The notes under the pieces are model-generated. The model was not told the origin of the DNA and did not search any database. It was given only the letters and a program-made list of their open reading frames with translations. From Niabella pedocola (lineage in GTDB: Bacteria > Bacteroidota > Bacteroidia > Chitinophagales > Chitinophagaceae), in the NCBI RefSeq assembly GCF_021044425.1, contig NZ_JAJNEC010000004.1, forward strand, positions 372,001-436,000: DNA of 64,000 nucleotides, read 5' to 3'. The position numbers and the translations under genes were made by a program. Shown in pieces: positions 16,914 to 25,523 of the stretch. Each line of letters begins with the position of its first letter. Positions within the stretch are counted from its first letter, which is position 1.

Positions 16914-18386
16914 ATGATCCAGCCGGTATCAGTACTTCGCAGCACGCTTCTTTCAGCGCTCCTCCTTTTTTTGCAAACAACCCGCGCGCAGCAGCCAGTT
17001 ACCGTCCAACCACCCAATATCATTTTTATTATTGGAGATGATATCAATTGGGACGACCTGGGCTGCTATGGCAACAAACATATTAAAACCCCGAACCTGG
17101 ACCAGCTGGCGGCCGACGGGGCACGATTTGATCATTTTTTTGTAACCGCCAGTTCCTGCAGCCCCAGCCGTACCAGTATTTTAACCGGGAGATATCCGCA
17201 CAATACCGGTGCTGCGGAATTACATACCCCGCTTCCTGCTGAGCTCAGCTATTTTCCCGAGCAATTGCGTAACGCCGGGTATTATACGGCCTTATTAGGC
17301 AAATGGCATGAGGGGCCCGCTACCAGGCGTGCCTATGACAGTGTGATCACCGGTGTACCCCGGAACGGTTCCGGAGGGGAAGCGCAATGGCTGAATATGA
17401 TCTCCAGGTGCAAGACAACGGGTAAACCGTTCTTCCTGTGGCTGGCTACTTTTGATGCGCACCGCGACTGGTCGCCGGACACCGAGTTTGCCGTTACCCA
17501 TGATCCTCAAAAAGACATCCAGGTTCCGCCAACCCTTGTTGATGACAGTGCCACCCGCCGTGATCTGGCCTCTTACTATAATGAAATCGGGAGGATCGAT
17601 ACGTACCTGGGCAGGCTGCGGAAAATGCTGGAGCAGGAAGGACTGGCGCAAAATACCATTCTTGTTTTTACGGCAGATAACGGCCGTCCCTTCCCGGGCA
17701 GCAAGACCCGTTTGCAGGACCGGGGGTTAAAAGAACCGCTGCTCATTTACTGGCCCGGAAAAATCCGGCCCGGAACGGTAAGCAAGGCATTGGTCAGCAG
17801 TATTGATATCGCACCTACCCTGTTGAACATCGCCGCAATAAAACCGGCCCCTTCCATACAGGGCCGCAGTTTCCTGTCGTTGTTCAGCCGTCCGGAAGGG
17901 GCTTTTCGAAACTATATTTTTGGTGAGCATAACTGGCACGACTATGAAGCCTATGAACGCAGTGTACGCACAAAGGATTTTTTGTACATCTTCAATGCCC
18001 GTCCGCAGTTCGATAACGGCGGCCCTATAGATGCCAATCAAAGTCCGTCGGCCCATTCTTTAAAACAGCGGGCTGGCCAACTCACCGTTCTTCAGCAGGA
18101 TGCCCTGCAACAGCCCAGGCCCCGGGAAGAATTCTTTGTAATGGCCGGAGATCCGCTGCAGACACGCAATGAAATTGACAATCCCAAATACAGGGAACAG
18201 GTACAGGCGTTGCGTCATAAGCTAAAACAATGGCAGCAGGAAACCGGTGATACGCAGCCGGTACATCTTACACCAGACTGGTATCATCGTATTACAGGCA
18301 ACGCATTGCCACAAAAAAACATCCGGGGAGCAATGCCCGGAGCAGCCGCAAACGCCATACAGAATAATCATAAAGGGCCCTTTTAA
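16914..18386 (+). CDS. Sulfatase, cysteine type
   Basis: 490 residues with a signal peptide (residues 1-25, ending RAQ), so periplasmic or outer. The N-terminal PPNIIFIIGDDINWDDLGCYGN supplies metal-binding aspartates. The sulfatase signature SSCSPSRTSILTGRYPHNTG contains Cys82, which would be converted to formylglycine. GKWH and the HNWHDYE segment are further active-site-type motifs. The substrate is not predictable: sulfated glycan or sulfate ester. No maturase is encoded in the window. The gene is convergent with the DUF1080 gene. Its stop codon sits in the loop of a hairpin. Confidence 0.93.
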   Translation: MIQPVSVLRSTLLSALLLFLQTTRAQQPVTVQPPNIIFIIGDDINWDDLGCYGNKHIKTPNLDQLAADGARFDHFFVTASSCSPSRTSILTGRYPHNTGAAELHTPLPAELSYFPEQLRNAGYYTALLGKWHEGPATRRAYDSVITGVPRNGSGGEAQWLNMISRCKTTGKPFFLWLATFDAHRDWSPDTEFAVTHDPQKDIQVPPTLVDDSATRRDLASYYNEIGRIDTYLGRLRKMLEQEGLAQNTILVFTADNGRPFPGSKTRLQDRGLKEPLLIYWPGKIRPGTVSKALVSSIDIAPTLLNIAAIKPAPSIQGRSFLSLFSRPEGAFRNYIFGEHNWHDYEAYERSVRTKDFLYIFNARPQFDNGGPIDANQSPSAHSLKQRAGQLTVLQQDALQQPRPREEFFVMAGDPLQTRNEIDNPKYREQVQALRHKLKQWQQETGDTQPVHLTPDWYHRITGNALPQKNIRGAMPGAAANAIQNNHKGPF

Positions 18387-18395
18387 GGCCCTTTA
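18371..18395 (+). terminator. Hairpin spanning the sulfatase stop codon
   Basis: TAAAGGGCC at 18371-18379 pairs with GGCCCTTTA at 18387-18395 (9 bp). The 7-base loop CTTTTAA includes the TAA stop at 18384-18386. The following sequence is AT-rich with no clean T-run. It probably serves as the terminator or a 3'-end stabiliser, possibly shared with the convergent gene. Confidence 0.5.
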
Positions 18396-18427
18396 TCAAT
18401 GATCTCTTTATAAAAAATCAGCGATCC

Positions 18428-19405
18428 CTATTTCGCAGGTGTAATCACGATCTTACGGAACTCGATCGGACCGTGATCGCCCTGGATATAGATCGGTCCG
18501 GGTTCGCCTTCGTTGCTATCCAATGCCCCGCCCGTGATACCCGGGATCTCCTGGTTGCTGATCACAGTTTTACCGTTTACCACAACGGTAACCATCCGTC
18601 CCACCAGGGTAACATCGTAGCTCTGCCACTGATCTGGCCCCTTAGCATTGATTTCGCTCGGTGTTAAGAAACCGTAGATGCCGCTGAAAAGCACGCTGGA
18701 CGGATGCGCATCTTTCGGGCTGTCCTCAATCTGGGTTTCGTATCTTCCCCGGAGGTACACACCGCTATTGCTGCCTTTATGATAACGGAATTCCACATGT
18801 AATTTAAAATCCGTGAATTTCTGATCGGAGATCAGGTTGGCTCCGGAGTGCGGGCTGGTAAGTACCCCGTTCTTAACGATCCACTGGTTGTCTGCGCCCA
18901 CCGCCTTCCAGCCATTCAGATCTTTCCCGTTAAACAGGTTTATCGGTTTGTCCCAAACCGGTGCAGCGGCTCTTTTTAAAAGCGGCGCCTTTACCCCTTT
19001 CCAATTGTATTTTTTCCCTTCACTGGTTACTACCGTACCTTCAATACCACCATTATTCAGCATGCCTTCAATCACAAAATCCTGGTTTCCTTCTTCCCAT
19101 TGCGGAGGAATGGTAAAACTGAATTTTCCATTATCGAAATTCACTTTAGCCACCGGCCGGGCACTTCCCGTAATGCCAACGAAATATCCTACCAGCGTTC
19201 TGGTTCCCGATAGCTTTACCTCCAGCCAGGACGGTGAGGGTTTGCCATCCACATCTACCGTTATATCCCAGCGGCCGATCAGCTCCTTAGCATCTGCTGC
19301 CGCCGTATGCAGGGGCAACGGTTTTTCCGCAGGAACCCGGCCAGCATGAACGGAAGCCGCCGCGAGTAAACAACTCACACCAAAAACAAGAAAACGTTTA
19401 CGCAT
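18428..19405 (-). CDS. DUF1080 (3-keto-disaccharide hydrolase) family protein
   Basis: 325 residues with a signal peptide (MRKRFLVFGVSCLLAAASVHAG). The C-terminal half is a DUF1080 domain: INLFNGKDLNGWKAVGADNQWIVKNGVL, then FKLHVEFRYHKGSNSGVYLRGRYETQIEDS, W-Q-S-Y-D-V-T-L and a closing GPIEFRKIVI. These concanavalin-like domains occur in proteins that handle 3-keto-glycosides and in carbohydrate-binding proteins. The N-terminal 130 residues are a separate beta-rich segment (GRWDITVDVDGK...) seen in related proteins. It lies between two sulfatase genes, suggesting a shared role in carbohydrate breakdown. Confidence 0.88.
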   Translation of the reverse strand: MRKRFLVFGVSCLLAAASVHAGRVPAEKPLPLHTAAADAKELIGRWDITVDVDGKPSPSWLEVKLSGTRTLVGYFVGITGSARPVAKVNFDNGKFSFTIPPQWEEGNQDFVIEGMLNNGGIEGTVVTSEGKKYNWKGVKAPLLKRAAAPVWDKPINLFNGKDLNGWKAVGADNQWIVKNGVLTSPHSGANLISDQKFTDFKLHVEFRYHKGSNSGVYLRGRYETQIEDSPKDAHPSSVLFSGIYGFLTPSEINAKGPDQWQSYDVTLVGRMVTVVVNGKTVISNQEIPGITGGALDSNEGEPGPIYIQGDHGPIEFRKIVITPAK

Positions 19406-19557
19406 AAAAATGATTTATTATTTAATGATTCAGTTTTTGACAACCGGGTGTTTCAAAAAAATGCACGCGGCCTAACAAAACCGGAAGATAAGATTTATTT
19501 CTTTTTTTCCGGCAATCCGATCCATAAGCGGTTGTAACGCCTGGTACCATTATATGA

Positions 19558-20910
19558 TTATTGACCGTAAGCGGCAAAGCCATCGAAGATCTTTTTTAAC
19601 AGCGCTGCCTGCTCTTTATGGGTATTAATGAGGTTCACCCTTTCCGACGGATCTTCATCCAGGTTGAACAATTCCTTTACTGCCGGGATCAGCTGTCCTG
19701 TAACCGGATGTTCCCATGCCGGGGCCTCCCGGTATTTCCACTGCCTGAGTTTTACTGCCTCCGGCTTGCCATGATTTACAAGAAATATCGGCCGGTGTTC
19801 AAAGCTGCCCGGTTTCACCTTTCCTTCCAGTAAACGGCCAATGTCCTGCCCGTCCAGCTCCCGCCCTGCCGGAAGTCCTGTGCCGGTCCATTTTGCAAGC
19901 GTGGGTAATATATCCACATTGCTAATGGCTTCGGAGAGCTGCTGCCCCGCGGGTATCCGGTTTTTCCAATAAATGATAAACGGCACCCGGGCACCGCCTT
20001 CGTATGACTGGGCCTTCGATCCTCTGAAAATACCCGCTGCCCCGGCATGCGAACGTTTTGTTACTCCATCTTTTTCCATCCGCGCCGGGTATTCGCTCCA
20101 AGGCCCGTTGTCGCTGGAAAAAATAAAGATCGTATTGTCGGCCATTTTTTTCTGTTCCAGTGCGTTCCAGATAGCCGCCAGGCCTTCATCGATTTCTGTG
20201 ATCACTTTTCCCAACGGACCACCCGCCTTTCCGTTAAGGCCTTCCGCCGCCGCCGCATAGGCCACGGGTAAATGCGGCAGGTTATGGGCCAGGTACAGGA
20301 AGAAGGGTTTTCCCGGTTGCTGCTGCCGGATAAACCGGATCGACTCCTGTGTATACAAACGCGTTAACAGCGAGTCTGCCGGCCGCTCCAGCTCCGGTCT
20401 TGTATTCCGGAAGATCTTAATCACCGTGTCCGTGTTTACATACGGAAACCGGTAATCGTGGCTGTACAGAAGGCCGTAAAAAGAATCAAACCCCTGGCCA
20501 TTGGGTTTGTTGAATTCCTTTTGATCCCCCAGATGCCACTTCCCTACCATCCCGGTTTGGTACCCATTTTTTTTCAGCAGCTCTGCAAGGGTTACCTCGG
20601 CATCCGGCAATCCCAGCCGGGAGCCCGGCGCAATCGGGTCCGGAAGATTGTAACGCGAAGCGTAACGGCCCGTTAACAGGGATGCCCGTGAGGGTGTGCA
20701 GGATGGGCTGGTTACCACATAATTGGTGGCCAGCAATCCGCTGCCGGCCATTTTATCCAGGAACGGCGTCCGGATCACGGGGTTACCATAGCAACCGATA
20801 TCGGAGTATCCCAGGTCATCGGTCAACACAAAAATGATGTTAGGCCGTTGCTGTGCAATGCCTTTAAATGCTGTGAACAGCAGCAGTGAAAAAAAATAAA
20901 GATGTCGCAT
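19558..20910 (-). CDS. Sulfatase (arylsulfatase type)
   Basis: 450 residues with a signal peptide (MRHLYFFSLLLFTAFKGIAQ). Metal site RPNIIFVLTDDLGYSDIGCYGN; signature SCTPSRASLLTGRYASRYN with Cys71 as formylglycine precursor; GKWHLGDQ; and SSDNGPWS near residue 270. Length and order are standard for an arylsulfatase A-type enzyme. The ATG at 20908-20910 is chosen over an upstream TTG at 20917-20919. It lies 152 bases upstream of the DUF1080 gene on the same strand; a joint transcript is possible. Confidence 0.93.
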   Translation of the reverse strand: MRHLYFFSLLLFTAFKGIAQQRPNIIFVLTDDLGYSDIGCYGNPVIRTPFLDKMAGSGLLATNYVVTSPSCTPSRASLLTGRYASRYNLPDPIAPGSRLGLPDAEVTLAELLKKNGYQTGMVGKWHLGDQKEFNKPNGQGFDSFYGLLYSHDYRFPYVNTDTVIKIFRNTRPELERPADSLLTRLYTQESIRFIRQQQPGKPFFLYLAHNLPHLPVAYAAAAEGLNGKAGGPLGKVITEIDEGLAAIWNALEQKKMADNTIFIFSSDNGPWSEYPARMEKDGVTKRSHAGAAGIFRGSKAQSYEGGARVPFIIYWKNRIPAGQQLSEAISNVDILPTLAKWTGTGLPAGRELDGQDIGRLLEGKVKPGSFEHRPIFLVNHGKPEAVKLRQWKYREAPAWEHPVTGQLIPAVKELFNLDEDPSERVNLINTHKEQAALLKKIFDGFAAYGQ

Positions 20911-20962
20911 ATAATTCAATCACACTTTTTATATTCTTTTTTAACGAAATATATCTTTCCTT

Positions 20963-21859
20963 TTATACCTCCCCGCGGCCGGAAGCGGTCAATTGCAACA
21001 GGGCATTCAGTACGGCACTCTCGATCCGTTTCTGCCGGCGATTGCTGCCATCGATCGCGTGCAGTTCTATTTTATACTTAACGAAATCCTTGCCCATGTC
21101 TGCAATCCGCACCAACACTTCCCCGCCGGGAACCAGGTCCGGCAAGGTTTTCAGCACCGGTTCCAGCTTTGTACCTAAGGTTTGTGCATCCATCCTATCT
21201 GCCAGGGGCAGTTCAAACCGAACCGTTAGTTTATCGGATACCTGTGCCGATTTATTGATCACGGTGGCAGTAAAAACAAGATTATTGGGCACCAGTACCA
21301 TGTCTTCTTCCTCGTTCAATACTACAATATTGGCAAAGGTGATATCGATGATCTTGCCCGAGTGTTCACCGATCCGGATATGATCCCCGATCGAAAACTG
21401 TTCGGAGAACATGATGATCAGGCCACTGATCATATTGGTAATATATTCTCTGAAAATAACCGCAATCGCCATCGCCACGATCGTCATGCTGGTGATAAAA
21501 TCCTTGGGATTGATGCCCAATGCAATCATGACCGATACCACCGCGAAAACAGCATTCAGTATGGCCGCCAGCCGGTTAATACCCAGCACAAAGTTTCCCC
21601 TTACTTTATTAGATGCATGTCTGCGGTTGTAAAAGGAAACCATGATGAACTTGCCCGTGGAAATGATCACACTGGCTGTAAGAAAAGTGTTCAGCCCGTA
21701 TGCCAGTTGCAGCAGGTAGGGATGCTGCGCATAAAAATCGTCAAAAAAAGGAAATGAAATACTTAGCAGGACCCAGGCCAGAAGCCTCAGCAAAAACGAC
21801 ACCGGTATTGTTCCTTTCTTTTGTTCCATCAACCGTGATTTAGCCGCCAAGCTAATCAT
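20963..21859 (-). CDS. Small-conductance mechanosensitive channel family protein
   Basis: 298 residues. Three membrane helices near residues 20-40, 50-75 and 90-115 precede the MscS core: MTIVAMAIAVIFREYITNMISGLIIMFSEQFSIGDHIRIGEHSGKIIDITFANIVVLNEEEDMVLVPNNLVF. The GDHI and LVPN stretches are the family signatures of the beta domain. The C-terminal alpha/beta domain follows. MscS channels release solutes under hypo-osmotic stress. The ATG at 21857-21859 is used; ATG at 21827-21829 (MEQKKG) is also possible. It stands alone between the sulfatase and the divergent SirB1-like gene. Confidence 0.93.
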   Translation of the reverse strand: MISLAAKSRLMEQKKGTIPVSFLLRLLAWVLLSISFPFFDDFYAQHPYLLQLAYGLNTFLTASVIISTGKFIMVSFYNRRHASNKVRGNFVLGINRLAAILNAVFAVVSVMIALGINPKDFITSMTIVAMAIAVIFREYITNMISGLIIMFSEQFSIGDHIRIGEHSGKIIDITFANIVVLNEEEDMVLVPNNLVFTATVINKSAQVSDKLTVRFELPLADRMDAQTLGTKLEPVLKTLPDLVPGGEVLVRIADMGKDFVKYKIELHAIDGSNRRQKRIESAVLNALLQLTASGRGEV

Positions 21860-21962
21860 TTTTGAATGAATTTAAAAACTGTTTAAGAACCACCCGTCAC
21901 GGTACGTCTTTGCTCCGGAAAAAATATGGTGCCATGTTATTCACCGATGTGGATTTATATTT

Positions 21963-21993
21963 TTGTTCTGCAGCATCCTGCCGGTTATCTTTG
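21963..21993 (+). promoter_or_regulatory. Bacteroidota-type promoter, TTG-N20-TATCTTTG
   Basis: TTG at 21963-21965 and TATCTTTG at 21986-21993, separated by 20 bases, close to the usual spacing. The -7 box ends 5 bases before the ATG at 21999, so the message would be leaderless or nearly so. Confidence 0.6.
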
Positions 21994-21998
21994 AGCAG

Positions 21999-22856
21999 AT
22001 GGATGATAAAAACGAAGTAAATGCATTGCTCAATCTGATTGATGACCCGGACAGTGAAATCTATGAGGCCGTTAGCAGCCGCATTATCACGTATGGTCTT
22101 CCGATGATCCCCAACCTGGAACATCTATGGGAAACCACGGAAGATAAGGAAGTACAGGAGCGTATTGAGTTGCTGATTCACCGGCTCTATTTTTCCGGTT
22201 TGGAAACTGATTTTAAACAATGGAATGAGGCGGGGCATCATGAATTGATGCCGGCATTGCTTTTGATTGCCAAATTTCTTTACCCGGAGCTGCAGGCCGC
22301 CAAAGTGCTGCACCATGTAGAGCGGTTACGCCGGAATATCTGGCTCGAGATCAACAATTACCTTACACCGCTGGAGCAGGTGCACATCATCAACAGCATC
22401 ATCTACAACTACATTGGTATTAAGGGAAACACAAATAACACCGAGCGCCTGAACGAATACCTGCTTCCGCAGATCCTCGAATCGAAACGGGGCAATCAAA
22501 CGGGTATTGGCTCGCTGTATTTATTACTGGTAGAGCTATTAGACATTCCGATCCGGCTGATGCGTATTCCCCACCAGTTCGTACTGGGCTATTGCAAACC
22601 TGGTTTGGGCGATGCCACGGGAAATTACGAAGTGGATTTTTTTATAGAGCCTTCTCTTGGACAGATTTTTACCCATACCGATCTGCAACATTATCTTAAA
22701 AAAATTGGTGCCGAACATGCACCGGACCTGCTGCGGCCCCGATCGAACCGGGAAGTTATTAAACAGGTACTCACCGATTTCAGGGAATGTTTTAACAACG
22801 ACCTTCAAAAAGTACAGTACCAGGAACTGGGCGCCCTGATCCGGTTGCTGGATTAA
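21999..22856 (+). CDS. SirB1-like transglutaminase-family protein
   Basis: 285 residues from the ATG at 21999 (MDDKNEVNALLNLIDDP). The N-terminal part is helical and repeat-like. The conserved region is INSIIYNYIGIKGNTNNTERLNEYLLPQILESKRGNQTGIGSLYLLLVELLDIPIRLMRIPHQFVLGYC, which follows the SirB1 pattern (P-x-N-x-x-L-x-x-V-L-x-R-x-G-I-P-x-x-L) with variation. No functional role is established for the family. The earlier in-frame start at 21963 is a TTG inside the promoter, so it is rejected. Confidence 0.82.
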   Translation: MDDKNEVNALLNLIDDPDSEIYEAVSSRIITYGLPMIPNLEHLWETTEDKEVQERIELLIHRLYFSGLETDFKQWNEAGHHELMPALLLIAKFLYPELQAAKVLHHVERLRRNIWLEINNYLTPLEQVHIINSIIYNYIGIKGNTNNTERLNEYLLPQILESKRGNQTGIGSLYLLLVELLDIPIRLMRIPHQFVLGYCKPGLGDATGNYEVDFFIEPSLGQIFTHTDLQHYLKKIGAEHAPDLLRPRSNREVIKQVLTDFRECFNNDLQKVQYQELGALIRLLD

Positions 22857-22920
22857 TGCTCATCATAAGATATGCTTATTTTTAAAGCCGGCCTTTAGCG
22901 AAGGTTACCAGCGAAGCGGT

Positions 22921-23625
22921 TTATTTTACCGGATGACAATCCACAGCCTCAACACCCGCGGGAAATGCCGGACTGATATATGGGATACCCAGGTTTAACC
23001 CTCTCAGCACCATTAATACCGCAACAACCGCCACGAAATAAGGCAACAGCTTTTTAATCCGAAGCCGGAATGAAAATGAAAGATGATGCCCGGTAAGCAT
23101 CAGAGCCGCCATCAACGGGATCGTACCCAGGCCAAATGCTGCCATAAAAACACCCGATGTGAAGGTACTACCCATTACGAGAGCGGTAGCAATGGCCATA
23201 TAAACCAGGCCGCAGGGCAGTAATCCATTCAGCATGCCAATCAGCAAAAACGAAAGCGGCCGGTTACGGCGTGTAAGAAAACGGCCGAGCGTTCTTTTAA
23301 TGCCTTGCTGTAAACGGTTAAACCACTTTATCTCCGGGAGGTACCGGGCGGGCAACAGCAGCACCAATAACACAACACCCATGGCAACAGAGAAATACTG
23401 CTGGTAGCCGATGATTGCAAACCGGTACCCGGCCCAGCCAAGCATCGCACCCATCAGGAAATAAGTCAGTATCCGGCCCAGGTTATAAAGTCCTACCGAA
23501 AGCAACCGTGCAAAGGGCCGGGTGGTATCCAGCGGAATGGACAATGCCAGCGGCCCACACATCCCGATACAGTGAAAGCTGCCCGCTACGCCCATTCCCA
23601 ACCCTGCAAATAAGGCTTCTATCAT
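22921..23625 (-). CDS. SafE/TauE-like membrane protein of the cbb3 operon
   Basis: 234 residues with about six membrane helices. The start has FHCIGMCGPLALSI, a Cys-x-x-x-Cys pair in the first helix, and the middle has LIGMLNGLLPCGLVYMAIATA with another membrane cysteine. These are hallmarks of the DsbD-like/SafE proteins often found beside cco genes, where they are thought to help copper delivery or redox control during oxidase assembly. Its ATG at 23623-23625 directly abuts the stop of the ccoH-like gene, so the two are translationally linked. It is the last gene of the operon. Confidence 0.88.
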   Translation of the reverse strand: MIEALFAGLGMGVAGSFHCIGMCGPLALSIPLDTTRPFARLLSVGLYNLGRILTYFLMGAMLGWAGYRFAIIGYQQYFSVAMGVVLLVLLLPARYLPEIKWFNRLQQGIKRTLGRFLTRRNRPLSFLLIGMLNGLLPCGLVYMAIATALVMGSTFTSGVFMAAFGLGTIPLMAALMLTGHHLSFSFRLRIKKLLPYFVAVVAVLMVLRGLNLGIPYISPAFPAGVEAVDCHPVK

Positions 23626-24063
23626 TTATGGAATTTGAACATTTTCCTCATAATAATACCCTGTATGGTTGTTCTCCCATGCTACCCTTACGCGGTACCA
23701 TCCTTTTACAAACGAAGTGCTTGGTAGCGAATAAACAGCTGCCCCCCCGGATTGAATGGGTATCCGCCGGTCTGCCGAACTGGCCGACAACCGGAGAAAC
23801 TCAATACATCCGGAGTCGAGCTGACCGGATGCCGGTGCCGGAAGCCGTACCCATATGCTGCCGGCAGAATCGCGGATAGATACCCGCTGCCCCAGTGCCG
23901 CCAGCTGCTGCTTACCATCGATCACTTGCTGATATTTCAGTTCCTTATCATAATAATTGGCATCTACGGTTTCATTGGTTTGACGCATCGCGAGGCCTAC
24001 CATAAACGTCATGCCGGCCAGAAAAAGCACCAATACAATAACCACTCTGATTCCCCAGTTCAT
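23626..24063 (-). CDS. CcoH/FixH-like cbb3 oxidase assembly protein
   Basis: 145 residues. A single membrane anchor lies at residues 5-25 (IRVVIVLVLFLAGMTFMVGLAM). The motif VDANYYDKELKYQQVID, next to the membrane, is typical of FixH. A beta-rich periplasmic part ends with GWYRVRVAWENNHTGYYYEENV. FixH/CcoH takes part in copper-dependent assembly of cbb3 oxidase. The gene lies between ccoG (12-base gap) and the SafE-like gene (no gap). Confidence 0.9.
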   Translation of the reverse strand: MNWGIRVVIVLVLFLAGMTFMVGLAMRQTNETVDANYYDKELKYQQVIDGKQQLAALGQRVSIRDSAGSIWVRLPAPASGQLDSGCIEFLRLSASSADRRIPIQSGGAAVYSLPSTSFVKGWYRVRVAWENNHTGYYYEENVQIP

Positions 24064-24074
24064 ATGTATGCGTT

Positions 24075-25496
24075 TTAAATAAAGGGTCCTAAAAATTTTG
24101 ACTTTACGGTTGCTGTTTTTTTGCCGTCGGTATACACACCGATCAGGATATCTGTGGAGCGGGCCCTGATCCCTGCTGAGGGCAATACGATAAAAAATGT
24201 ACGGTTGCTTAAGCTTTCCTTTTTGAGTACATTGTGCGTGGAATCGATCATACGAACCTGTCCCGGCACCGGCCCCTCCACCCTTAACTCCAGCCGTACA
24301 TCTTCCCGTGTTTTATTGATGATCTTTGCCTGAAAAAGATTCGACAGGGAATCTTTACCCACTTCCTGGTACAATTGTCCTTTCACCCGGGATATGGTTG
24401 TATCGATGCTTTTTCTCGAAAGAACAAGAAAGCTCATTAAGGTTACCAGCACAATCAGGATCACGGAATAGAATTTCATTCTTCCATTAAACTGAAAAGG
24501 CCGCTTTTTTGATATCTGGTTTTCAGAGGCCATGCGGATCAACCCCTCCGGCCGGCCAACCCGGAACATAACCTCATTGCAGGCATCAATACAGGCGGTA
24601 CAGCCCACACATTCCATCTGTACACCGTTACGAATATCAATGCCGGTGGGGCACACATGCACGCAGAGTTTACAATCAATACAATCGCCCAGCGCCTGCT
24701 GTTCCTTTTTTGCCAGTTTGCCCCTTGGTTCACCCCGGTTATAATCGTAGGAAACCTGCATGGTATCTTTATCAAACAGCACGCCCTGAAGCCGCCCGTA
24801 CGGGCAAACTGTGGTACAGACGATATCCCTTACAAAGGCAAAAACAAAATAGAAAAGAGCCGTAAAAAACAGCAAGCCGGCAAAGAGGCCCATATTTTCC
24901 GATACCGGGCGCCGCATCAATGCCATTACTTCATTTACACCGAGGATATAAGAAAGAAAGGTATGCGCGATCAGAAAGGAAACCATAAAAAAGGCCAGGT
25001 GCTTTATTGCCTTTTTTGTAAACTTCTGCACACTCATGGGAGTGGCATTGAGTTTCTTCTGCTGTGAAGGCGTTCCTTCTATCCACCATTCAATCTTCCG
25101 GAAAACAAATTCCATAAACACGGTTTGCGGGCAAACCCAGCCGCAAAAAACCCGGCCATAGATCACAGTAAACAATGCTACAAATACAATGGCCAGTACC
25201 ATCGCCACGGCAAAGATGAAAAAATCGTCGGGCCAGAATATGTTTCCAAACAGGATGAAACGGGCCTCCGGAAAATTCAGTTCCACCGCGGGCATGCCGT
25301 TGATCTTTATAAAAGGCAGCGCGAAAAACAATAACAGGTAAGCGGCCGACAACCACTGCCGGTACCGGTACAATTTGCCCTTTGGCCGGAGCGCGTATAT
25401 CCAGTTACGCTTCCCCTTATCATTTACATTGCTGTGGCGGTCTCTAAAGCTGTTGCTGACTTTTTGCGGACCCACGGCTTCATCTTCTGCCTTCAT
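24075..25496 (-). CDS. ccoG: Cytochrome c oxidase accessory protein CcoG
   Basis: 473 residues. Membrane helices near 48-68 and 88-115 are followed by GRVFCGWVCPQTVFMEFVFRKIEW, the CcoG/RdxA signature. Later cysteine clusters fit two [4Fe-4S] sites: CIDCKLCVHVCP and CVGCTACIDACNEVM. The C-terminal third holds another membrane helix and an immunoglobulin-like periplasmic domain (INKTREDVRLELRVEG). CcoG is linked to copper reduction for oxidase assembly. It is the sixth gene in the operon, 27 bases after ccoP. Confidence 0.96.
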   Translation of the reverse strand: MKAEDEAVGPQKVSNSFRDRHSNVNDKGKRNWIYALRPKGKLYRYRQWLSAAYLLLFFALPFIKINGMPAVELNFPEARFILFGNIFWPDDFFIFAVAMVLAIVFVALFTVIYGRVFCGWVCPQTVFMEFVFRKIEWWIEGTPSQQKKLNATPMSVQKFTKKAIKHLAFFMVSFLIAHTFLSYILGVNEVMALMRRPVSENMGLFAGLLFFTALFYFVFAFVRDIVCTTVCPYGRLQGVLFDKDTMQVSYDYNRGEPRGKLAKKEQQALGDCIDCKLCVHVCPTGIDIRNGVQMECVGCTACIDACNEVMFRVGRPEGLIRMASENQISKKRPFQFNGRMKFYSVILIVLVTLMSFLVLSRKSIDTTISRVKGQLYQEVGKDSLSNLFQAKIINKTREDVRLELRVEGPVPGQVRMIDSTHNVLKKESLSNRTFFIVLPSAGIRARSTDILIGVYTDGKKTATVKSKFLGPFI

Positions 25497-25523
25497 CCTT
25501 TACTGTTTCTTTTTATGAACGGA

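Noticed and set aside
18837..19349. Plus-strand frame of about 170 codons
   Set aside because: It is antisense to the DUF1080 gene and has a low-complexity Ser/Pro-rich translation.
22865..22883. Hairpin after the SirB1-like gene with T-run
   Set aside because: The stem is only 5 bp, too weak to call a terminator.
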